DNA of 64,000 bases from Owenia fusiformis (Eukaryota > Annelida > Polychaeta > Sabellida > Oweniidae): assembly GCA_903813345.2 (NCBI GenBank), contig CAIIXF020000012.1:28036684-28100683 (forward strand), written 5' to 3'. Position 1 is the first letter of the stretch. Every line of letters starts with the position of its first letter. Shown here in pieces: positions 49,801 to 61,800 of the stretch. Under the pieces are notes generated by a model. The model was not told where the DNA came from. It did no database searches and saw only the letters and a list, made by a program, of their open reading frames with translations. Both the position numbers and the translations under genes were made by a program.

Positions 49801-52800
49801 ACTCTCCGACTATTATTTTTATGATAGAGGCATTTCTAGGAAAAACTTATTGCATTCATAACATGATAATGTAACAAGTTTTGTGATTGCTTTAATCTGT
49901 CTTTATAAAAAAACAATTTGGGGTTGTGATTTGGAGTTATATGGGGTTTGTTTTTCTTGACTGGTATGCACTCACAAACATAAACATAAACTTAGAGTTT
50001 GCTTTTTCTTGCTAAGTTCCATTACAATTTTTGGTCCTTACCCTTTTGCACTAGTGCTTATATATTGATAAACATGCATTTTTCAAAACAGGTAAGGGTC
50101 AAGTGATCAGATATGTCCTTGAAGATAATGATGTGTCGTTCGAGGATATATTAGTTCCAATGTGGTCAGAGGAGATTAAGCAGCGTTGTCTTAGCGACCA
50201 GGGATTTTACTTCGAAGACGTTTTTAATCCTAGACTGGACTGGCTGAGCAAAGAATGGCAGGAGTTGAAACAAAAAACTGTAAGTTACGAATTACAGGGT
50301 GGTCAAAAAGTCAAAACCCTGCATTTTTCTCAAATTTTTGTCATTTTAAGAAATTACTCCCTAACTCCCTGATATCTGACACATTTGTACATCATTCAAT
50401 TTCCTACCGGCCTACCGTATTTCATGACCATCATGCTGATAGTTACAATGTTACAGCACTTTGAACAACATTCTTCAGATTTGGCCATCCTTGCGCTGAA
50501 GGCACAGTTGTCAATGATCCGAATGCATTCCTCAGCAGGTATGGCCTGAATGACACAAATGATTTCACTTTTGAGGTCTGCAATTGTCATGAGGTCATTG
50601 TTGTACACTCTATCTTTGCCTTATCCCCACAGGTAGAAGTCAGGTAGGCACATTTTGGATGACGTATGCAGGTTTGCCTGCAGATCAATAGTCGCCACTG
50701 GATGTTCTTGAAAGTGCTGTTACTTTGTATATATCAGTCTGCTGGTCATGAAATATGATAGGCTGGTAGGAATTCAATGATATTCAAATACGTAAAATAT
50801 TAGAGAGTTATTTCTTAAAATGACAAAGATATGAGGAATAGCAATAGGATTTCCATTTTTTGTCCACCCTGTATTTGCTTCCCTTGCTTGAAAAGTAGAT
50901 TTCATATCTTAACTTAGACAATTTTTAAAATTCGCCCACACAGAAACCCAGATTGGTTAACAGATATAGGGGTTCAGTATATGTTACAATGATAAGGGCA
51001 ATGCTTATGTGTTTCTAGTGCTGAGGACTTCTAGATTTACCAAACACATACTGGTACTTATAACTTAAACTTTTGAAAAAAACATAAATCCATTAATTTG
51101 AATTTTAAACCTACCCTTTCTTTGGAAAATCAATGATTGTGAGTCTCACAGTACACCATTTTTCTTCAAACTTGTTCTATTAAACCCTTCACAGAAATAC
51201 CTTTCACTCGAGACATTGCTTTTGTGTACTGAGAGTTGCTCGTTTTATCAGCGTTTTGGTCCCCAGATGTGAGAAGATGCAAATCTTCAGAGATTTCAAC
51301 CAAAAACCTCGATATATTGCCAGTTCTATTATCATTCTCCCCTATATTTTGCACAAGAACTTCCATTTCCACCCTCCATCTCTGCATCAACATATTTATT
51401 ACATTAAACGCAGCAATTTCCAAAAGTCCTACGCATCTGTTCCAAATTGATCAAAACGCCCTGTTCTCTTCTTGGATCTATACACCTTGAAACTACACGT
51501 TTGTAGTCAAAGATTCTGCGGGGCGTTTTGGAAGACAACGGCGCGTTTTGGTCAATTTTGACTTTTCAGCATTTCATTACATGCGTATCATGTAATAAAC
51601 ATGTTGATGCAGTGATGGAGGGTTGTAATGGGAGTCCTTGCGCAGAATATGAGGGAGAGTGATAGAAGAACTGGCGAGATATCAAGGATTGTGGTTGAAA
51701 TCTCTGAGGATTTGCAACTTCTCACATCTGGGGACCAAAACGCCGCTAAAACGAGGGACTTTGGATACAAAAGCACTGAAAGGTATTTCTGTGAAGGTTT
51801 TAATGGAACAAGTTTGAAGAAAAACGGTGTAGTGTGAGACTCACAATCATTGATTTTCCAAAGACAGGGTATATTTGAAATTCAAATTAACGGTTTTGCT
51901 GGGCGTTTTGGTTTCGATACGCCCCGGTGAGTTAGTACCGCATGAAATCGTCCAGTGAAAACAATGTAAATATGAATGAGGGTGATCTCAGGAACTTAAG
52001 AGACGAGATATAATTTATCACAAAGGTTGAACATTTCATTAAAATAATGTTTTTTTGCGCAATATTATAAACAGTCACTTTAAATGCATTCCTTCAACTC
52101 CTCCTTGTATCAATTCTCCAGATTGTTTCAAGTGCCTTTTTATTTTCAAAATTGTTGTTTTTCTCATTGCAGACATTTGGCCAAGTACCCTATCTTACTG
52201 GCCCAGATGGACTGGAGCTATCTGAATGTTATGCCATATTGCGATATTTTGGACGCAAACTTAATCTCTATGGCAACAATGATATTGAGGCTGCCAAGAT
52301 TGATATGTTACTAGAGCGTGAACACCCAACATTGGTGGGGGTACTTCTTTCATTTTTTGTAAGTTGCTTATCACACTAGAAAAGAAATCTGCTCTGAGTA
52401 AGCAAATTCCACAAATCAAAACATATTTTATCAAGTCCCTCATCATTTTCATCATTGCATGGGCGCAACCAGGAAGGAATAGACGAGACAACTACAACAA
52501 TCTCTTAAGTTCAATATTAAAAATGAAATATGAAAATCTACCCTTTGCATTCGTTCGACTTTGGTTCTCAAAAGAGAGCTTCATCTTCACTCTTTCAGTT
52601 TTCAATAAATCTCTGAACTCAACAAGCTAATCAGAGTTCGTCACCTGAATAAGGACGCTTTCTACATATGATTTATCTTCTGGAAGGATTGACAGACTGA
52701 CTGACAGACCGAAGGCTTCACTGCTGTATAAGTGGTATTTAATCCGAGTGGTTAATTTGCCGAATGGTCAAATTTTATCATTTTCCTAATTTTAATTTTC

Positions 52801-55800
52801 CTAATGATAAGCTTTAGTATTTCCAACATTTAATTTTCCGAACCTGGCAAAAATTAGGCAAAAGGCAAATTAAATGATAAGGCAAAATTACCACTTATAC
52901 ATAATATCTCTAGTACCAAACTTCGTTGGTTGGAATAAATATTAATCAACCATTACCAGAACTATACCCAGCTGTGTATTTTACAGAAAAAACAAGATGA
53001 TGCTGCAAGGATAGAGAGTACAAAGATTTGTGATACCCTGGCAATATTTCAGGTATGATTGCTCCTATTTAATAACCAAAAACTATCACCTCATCATTTA
53101 TTTCCAAAGATTCCTCATTATGAATTAATCATGCCAGGGATTGTAGTTCTTCTTAGCAAAGAAGATGAAGTTTTGAATGGCATATTTGGCATATTTTGAG
53201 AGAATATTTTGGGAATAACAATCTTAGACTAGCACTAGTGTGAAAGAGGGATTTTCTTACAAGACTCTGTTCCATATGAGTGAGAGTGAATATTTGATAT
53301 CCACTAAAATAAAAAAGAGTTATACAAGATACAAGAGTTATTACATTGTAAAAAAATATTGGAAACTTTTTTAGAAACTTCTGGAGAAGAATAAGAAAGG
53401 AGAAGGCTACTTTGTGGGAGATAGAGTCTCTATTGCAGACTATGCCATGTTAGATCTCCTAGATGCCTGCATAAGTCTCTCAAGCACAATGCTAGATGCC
53501 TATCCAACACTGAAGGCATTCTATGATCGCATGGCTTCAAGGGAAAAGATTGCAGCGTGCAAAGCCTCAGAAAAGTACAAATCTTTCTATGTTGCTGGCA
53601 ATCTTGGACGAAAGTAAATTGGTATAGAAACAGTACCGAAGTTGCAAACATGAACAGTTCAAATTGTTACCAGAAATGCTACCATTGTAATTGAAATGTG
53701 AACAAATCTTAAAAGATTTGAAAATATTCTAAATAGTATGGCTCAAAATGTGAAGTGATTTCAGACAAATTGACAACCATATTTTGAACATCTTGGGATA
53801 ATTATAATGGAATTAAATGATAGTTTCTTAGCTAAAACTAAAACTCACAGTGTGAGCTTAAAATAGTGATTGTAACAATATATCGCCACTTCTTGGTGGT
53901 ATTACATAATAACAGGGTAATATTATTTATGTACAAAAATTTGAATTATACGCAAAATAAATGAGATGCTTTTTAAACAATTTTTGAGATTAATTTGTAC
54001 AACTAGACAATGGGTGTTTATCAGATAAGGATTGAGGGAAAACTATCTGCACCTGCACAGCATTCAATATAAGGCTATTCAAAGTTAATAACTGAACTAT
54101 ATGTTTAATGACCTGACAGAGGGCCAAAGCTTTGGAGAAAGGGTGGTGAAAAAAACAAATTAAAAAACAACTTTTTGTTTATTTTCTGAAAATTCATATC
54201 TTCATGTTTCAATAATGAAAATTCAAACAATCAAACAATGAGGCCAAGGTTAGGTTCAAGATAAAGGTCAAAGACAGCAGCGTTGGTGAGGGATCAAACA
54301 AAAGAACGTTACTGATAAAGGATGTAATTAAATTCGAAAGCTCTGACAGTCTAGTTATTGTTATTGCTGGTTTAATGTTCTAAACCTCTCAAGTTACACT
54401 AACATGAACTTTAGACAGATAACACACATATCTGTAAGTGTAACATGAGTAATAGTTTGTATATTAATGATTTAAGTTACTGGTAGGCCTGATTGCAGAC
54501 TCACAGACGGTTATCATGGCAGAATACAAAGTGTATTATTTCTATATTAGAGGTATGATAACTATTCATTTTTAGGAAAAACTATGTATTCATGGCATGA
54601 TAATTAATGTAACATGTTTTGTGATTGCTTTAATCTGTCTATATGAAAAAAAGCTTGATACAGTGCTGGTATATATTAATTGATGAGTCGTTAAATTGGC
54701 ATATTTTCTTGAATTTTAACATTTTATGTCCCAAACTCCCACAAACTGCACAAAAGTATACACCATAAATCATATTTACCAAAATGAGAGTCTCCAAGGC
54801 TTCACACCAGCGTATGCATAATGCATTTGTCAAGAGTTTGAGCTGAAATTTCACCAAAATGAAGTAGGCTAAGGGTAGTCTCTGCCAGGTTTGTTTATTG
54901 TGGTAAGCTTGTAAGTGCTCAGAAGCAAATAATTCATGTGCGCAAAATAATCAAATAATCTGATTGGTTTAAATTTGCTGCACATGCGCACAATGTGTGC
55001 CATGTTTTTTTCTAGTGATTTTGTTTCCTTTCATGGGATTTGCGTTTCAGTGTAACTTCTGCAAAAATGGCGGACCATGGACAGAATCCTCCTCCTAAGC
55101 AGGTGTCCAGAATCCGTACCTCCTTCATCCCCCCTGCTATAACCAATCTGGAATCGCCCGATTTAACCGTATCACGTGATCTAATTATGCGCAATGGCTT
55201 ATACATGATTTCTGTCGCAGTGTTGCGACACCCAATCAGATTGCGAGTTCTTAATCGGGGAAATGGTTACTGCTTATCACAGGGGGTAACAAGGCACAGA
55301 CGTGAACAATATCGTACCTAAAACACAGCAGTGTGACAGTGAAGAATTTGGGACGGAAAATCCAAAATGGCCACCTTAAAATTTACACAGAATGCCCAAA
55401 AACTACGAAGGTACGAAAAGTTTCGAACAGAATGCGTGACATATACATAATTCGCGTGAAAAGTCAGAACGAAATGCGTACATTTTTTTTCCGGCGTTCG
55501 AATTTTTGATGTGTAGACGATCTTTTTTAGAAATTTTTCTACAGAAATATTTTTGCTTGACAATTACCAGGTAAAATGCGTATTTGCGTGACATTTTTTG
55601 TCACGCAAAAATAACTGGCGTGACTTCAAATTCTTCAGCAAATGCGTGACAAATACGCAAATTGCGGGACAGTTGACAGGCCTGGAAACATCCCTGAAAA
55701 TTTCGGATGAATCCATCAAATGGTTTGGCTGGAAACCTGTAGACAAGTCTTGAAAGTGAAGATTTTAGAACGGAAAATCCAAAATGACCACCTTAAAATA

Positions 55801-58800
55801 AACCCAGAATGCCCAAAAACTAATTAGTTGTTAACTTTGATATGTAGAAACATCCCTGTAAATTTCAAATGAATCCGTCAAATGGTTTGGCTGGAAACCT
55901 GGAGACAAGTCTTGAAAGTGAAGATTTTAGGACGGAAAATCCAAAATGGCCACCTTAAAATTTACCCAGAATGCCAAAAAACTAATCAGTTGTTAACTTT
56001 GATATGTAGAAACATCCCTGTAAATTTCAAATGAATCCATCAAATGGTTTGGCTGGAAACCTGTAGACAAGTCTTGAAAGTGAGGTTTTAGGACAGAAAA
56101 TCCAAAATTGCCACCTTAAAATTTACCCAGAATGCCAAAAAACTAATCAGTTCTTAACTTTGATACGTAGAAATATCCCTGAAAATTTCAGATGAATCCG
56201 TCAAATGGTTTGGCTGTAAACCTGTAGACAAGTCTTGAAAGTGAAGATTTTAGGACGGAAAATCCAAAATGGCCACCTTAAAATTTACCCAGAATGCCCA
56301 AAAACTAATCAGTTCTTAACTTTGATACGTAGAAACATTCCTGAAAATTTCAGATGAATCTGTCAAATGGTTTGGCTGGAAACCTGTAGACAAGCTGAAA
56401 AGTGAGACGCCAAATCAATGTTAACTAAATAGCTGAAAATAAAAAAAACGGATATGATTTTTTTTCCGATTTTTTGTTACAAAATTATTTCATACAACTA
56501 TTCTTTACAGTGAAATGGCTTTTTACAGACGAACAGACGGACAAGTGAGTGATTGCAAAAGCTCACCATGTGAGCTAATAAAATGGGAATCCTATCGACA
56601 GAGGTTTTGAAACGTACCACTATTGTTGACGGACAGACGGACGGACGGATGCACGCACGCATGGACAGACGGACAATTGAGTGACTGCAAAAGCTCACCA
56701 TGTGAGCTAAAAATACCATCTCTAAGATTTGCCAAACTTGTCCTAAAACTAATCAACTCTATATACCCATACCAAGGAACATCCCTGATTGTATTCATCA
56801 ATCGAACTTACAATTTAATGCCAACACCTGGGCTTTCATCTATGACTACAATGCCTTGTTGATCTGCTTGGTCCAAGATCTCCTCTGCATAAGGATAATG
56901 GGAGGTTCTGAAGCAGTTAATCCCAAGCCATTTCATCATTACGAAGTCCCTGGCAATCAGAGGGAAATCCAGCCCCTTTCCACGAATCTGAATATAAAAA
57001 TACAGTTAACTTTTAAAGTGGAACACCTCTGTCTGTACGTGGAACAATTTTATAAGTGGAATTGCCATGACCAATTGGTTTATTCTTAAAATAAACCTCT
57101 GTAAGTTGAAAATCTCCCACATGGAACACTTCTTACAGGTAGCAAAGGTGTTCAACTTATACAGGTTTTACTGTAAAAGGAATGGAAAAATACATATTGC
57201 ACTGGAAGTCACCGATGCAAAACACATTTGAGGTTCCCTGAAGCAAACCTACTAAAAGTAATCAGATAGGCACTTAATAAAACATTCTATCAACAGTGTG
57301 TGTCAATTTTTTAAGTCAATTTTGATTGTTGTGTATCAAATCTCACAGAATATAAATAAACTGCTCTTATAGTACTTGAAGTATAAAATGCATAAAAAAC
57401 TAACGTCAGAATCCTCATGTTTAGCTGCGCCATGGCAATAAAATGCTTTGTTGTTTATAAGAAATGTTGAGTTTGTTGTCTTGACAGTGCGAACACCAAA
57501 TGGTTGTCTGTATACATCAGTCCCATCTGCTGTTGTTACGGTAATCTGCAAGAAAACATAAAATAAAAACGTATAAACATGATGAAACTTGACATGTAAA
57601 ATATATGATTAAAAAGCATGACAAATGTCACCATCCTTGTTGCAATTACATTAGAGGCGGACTCTGAAGCCACATTTCCCAAAAATGTGTCCAAAACAAC
57701 ATGTCACACCATTTCTAACATTAGTTTACATTTTCAAAAGCATTTTTGCAATCACCTTATTAGGCATGCCTTTAGTCCTGCATTAAGCCTCTGCCCCCAA
57801 CCACTCCTCTCCAATGGAGGTATGCTTTAGAGGGAGGGGGCCACAAGGGCTTGAAACAAGACTAACTCACCTTCAATGTGTACATATACGCAGGGTCTTC
57901 TGAATTCATTGTATAGGGCCACCAGAGATGGACATTTTGAATGTGGATAATGTCTGATGGTTTTACAGCTGGGCCGTATTCTTTACCAGCTTTATCTATT
58001 ACTACTACTCTGTATGTAGCTGATGGAGATTGTGTGCCGTTAACTTTAAGTGCGTAATTCACTAGGCCTGAAAGAAATATGAGGTGTGTCATACTTTCAT
58101 ATCCACTAGGCCTGAGAGAAATATGAGGTGTGTCATGGATGGACTTTTCAAATTAGTATTATTAATATAAATGTGTATTCTCAGATGTTCTTCTTTTTTT
58201 CACATCAATACCCGCAATGATTCTTATGCGCTTTATCTCGCCAGTTCTTAAAAAATGAGTATTCAAAATGCAAATGTCCCATTGATGATTTTTTTTTTAA
58301 TTATCAAAATCATAATGATCAATAATTAATTAATGAAATTGGTAATATTTTTCACAATATTTCTAGATAATTACACCTAATGGTAGATTACATAGTTCAA
58401 AATCAAAATGTTAAAATGAAAATGTTGGAATGACATTTCAATTTTCAACATTTTGTTAAAGTGCGGAACTACCTTAAAGCTGTTTGTACCTTCTGTTCCT
58501 GAGAAATTAGTTGTTATGGTAACATCACTGAGGTAGGATTTGGGAGTAGTATACAGGCGCACCGAGCGATGAATTCCTGCATAATTGAAGAAATCCATCT
58601 GAAGATTCTGAACAAAATAACCTGGTGGATACCTATAGAAAAAGTTTACACAATGTTATTTTCTTCTAAAGGTGCAACAATGAGGGGCCATTCAACAATC
58701 ATGTACAAGTGTCAACATATATAAGTTTGGTTATTTCTATTTTTATTATTTCCGAAGAAACCCTGGGAAAGAAATCCCCTGGATAAACATTATTTCAGCT

Positions 58801-61800
58801 GATACTCCTCTTGAAACATGGTGAATCTTTAAAATCTATAAGTGGGACTGAATTTGAACTGAATTTACACTTCTTAATGCTAAATTGATAGTTTTATCCA
58901 TACATTTTAAGAAAATATGTCAAAGAAGATGTTAAGCCAAATGTTGCCCTGATTGCTTAGAAAAAGTAAAATATTTCGAATTTTCTCTCTACAGGCCTTG
59001 TTGCCCCTTGAACTCCCCAAGAAGTGGACTGGCTTAATTGTCAGATTGTATACCTCGGCTCAATAGTTCAAGGATGATGCAGCTGCTCATTTCAATTGTA
59101 GATAAATGAGAATGGATATTGCAAAATTTGCTCTGGACATTTCTTTCATAGTCTTGAAAATAAGATATCCATGTACTTAAACTACATATTTCCTTTTTCG
59201 TATATTCTAGGATATGAGGATTTGGGTTGTATGGGTGAAAGTTTACTTATTCTTAAGAGTATATCTAATCGCACACCCATACCCTTTAAACTAAATAGAA
59301 GATCAAGGTCTTAAATTTGGCTGATAGATAGCCAAGCTCACATTTCAAAGGAATTTCGCTTCCTAATCATGATCCCGGAGAACAAAATGGAAGCAAAATA
59401 AACATGGAAATCAGGTCAGTAAAATTAACATGGTAATCAAGTAGGCAAAATTAACTTCCAAATCAGGTAAGTACAACAAGCACGAAAATCAATTGGGCAT
59501 ACATTTGGATTATTATGTTTTCCCTCAAGGTTTGTCTCTTATTTTTCATAGAGTATCAAATCGAAAAACCAACCTGAAGAACATGTTTAAGAGTATCAAA
59601 TCGGTTAACCAGTTTGAAATAGTCAGAGGAATGTGTGACTGGCCTATGAAGAACAAGGGTATATATGGAGATGGGGTATATAGTATACCAAGAAGGGGTA
59701 TATAGTTTACCAAGAAGGGGTATATAGTATACCAAGAAGGGGTATTTCTATGTTAGATATTACATACCTTTTAGTATCAGTCTTATATTGTATAGTGCCA
59801 GGGGGAAGGGTGGTTGGTGTCAATGTATTATTTATCGCTATGGTGACATAATTCACCTCATTAAAATTCACCAGTTTATTCACCTCGGCTTCAAATGGCA
59901 AATGTCCGCCATTGTGAGAGACTAACTCCTGGCCATTTATCCACTATAAAAATAATATAGAAAATAAAATGCCAATTCATTCTCACAAAAAAGAAAGGTT
60001 TTACACATGTTTTAAGCTCAAAGTATCTAAAATCCTAAATGCATTCACAAGATTTATGCGAATCAGTTCAATTAAAATGAGATGCGGTTGTGGATACATT
60101 TTAGCTAGAGCCCGTTGTGTGAAACCTCCTATTAATGTGTAAATGTGGGGCTATTTCCAAAGTAATACTTATTCATGGTTACGAGAACGTCATTACTTTT
60201 AAAACATGCCCTAAATCAACTAAAAGAAAAATTATCTTATAGCATTCAGAAACAAATAAAGTATACATATAAAATTGCAGCTGTTGTATTTTCAATGACT
60301 TCTCAAATAAATTAATCATAAAATATTATGCAGGTGCTTGCTTGATAGATACATGTTAATATGCATGGAGCAATGTCTGAGTTGATAAGAAAATAATTTT
60401 ACATGCCAGGTAATGGATTTTCGCAGTTGCTTACAAATTGTCATCCCTCTGATATCTCTGATTCTGGTGTCAATTAACCAGATTAATTAATTATTTATTA
60501 ATTGTATTTGGTCTTCTTCAAACATTACTTACCACCATTGAAAAGTAATGTGCGCTGTCAAACCTCATCATGATTCGTTTATTCTGCCAGTCAGCGGATA
60601 CAAAAAATTCACGATCATACCAGGCCCAACCAACGAAATCCCGAATGCTTTTGTCAACTGTGATGTCATTATAACTGGATGGTACAGGCATGGACATCAC
60701 TGGGCCAGTCTAAAAATACAATGTTAATGTTTTACTTCTCTCATCAAGATACAGCATGCCCATAGCCAGAGGGAGAGCGGAGGGAGCAGCCGCTGGCCAG
60801 AAATTCTTTCAAAATCATGCAGTTTTCACCATTCTGAGCACCTTTTGCATGATTTTTTGCCAAAGCTGTCAAAAAGCTCCCTCTGCCTTGGCGAAAGCTT
60901 CCCTATGTAAAACCACTCCCCTGTAAATCATGGCTACTATGGGCCTTTGCGGTATACCTGATATGGAAATAGAGATGGCACAGCCCATGGCGTATTATCT
61001 CGTACCAAGACTTGTTGGACTTGTTACAGGGTGTCCAAAAAAAACAGGACCGTAAGAAAGTTGAATAACTCGATCAATTTTGCATATTTTGCCTTGAAAT
61101 TTGAGAATTATTTTGTTCATTCAATGTGAATTTTGTTCTGAAAGTGTGATGATAATCTGTTCATTGTGTCAAGTCCTTTACAAAACATGCTCAAGTGGGC
61201 ACTTCTCTCTATGCACAAACGAACCCTACAAACAAAGTTGTTAATGACCCTTACCTATACATATTAATGTGGATGGTAAATATTGGGGTAGTTATTGCCT
61301 TCTTAAGATTGTAAGGGGCCTGTCAGTATACACATTGGCTTTGAGAAATCCTCAAAGATAAAAATTTGGGGGATTTAGATCAGGCGAATGAGCTGCCCAT
61401 ATGGTTTGCATTCTGCAACTGATGAGCTGACCACCAAAGCATTGCCTAAACCATTTCAGCATATCATGTGCAGTGTTGGGGTGTATTGGCTTGTTGAAAC
61501 CACTGCTTAATTATCTTCTTAGATGTCCCTCTGGTGCTTAGTGACCTCCAAAACTTGGTGAGAACTTACTGGTCCTTGTTCATGGTGATAGCAAGTCCCC
61601 AGTCACCTTCGAACCAAAAGGGACTAATGATTCCATGTTTCCTCATTGCCACCCAGGGAGTGCATTGTTCAGAATGCAATGGATGCTGTAACACTTCATC
61701 AGGAGGATGTAAGCCCTAGTAGCAATTGTTCTTGGAACAGTCCATTCAGAAAGAAATGTGTGTAGGAGGATCATCAACAGATTTGTTCGCCGGATTGAAT

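Larger units (their letters stand above)
45070..56811. other. GUSB intron 7 (11.7 kb) hosting the GST gene
   Basis: Bounded by T|GTAAGTTCG at 56811 and TTTACTTGCAG at 45070. It carries a complete GST gene on the plus strand, three extra GST exon-1 copies, LINE and mariner remnants and several tandem repeats. Confidence 0.9.

Noticed and set aside
55040-55321. 93-codon plus-strand frame after the orphan GST exon
   Set aside because: No similarity to GST, no splice links; both strands are open by chance here.
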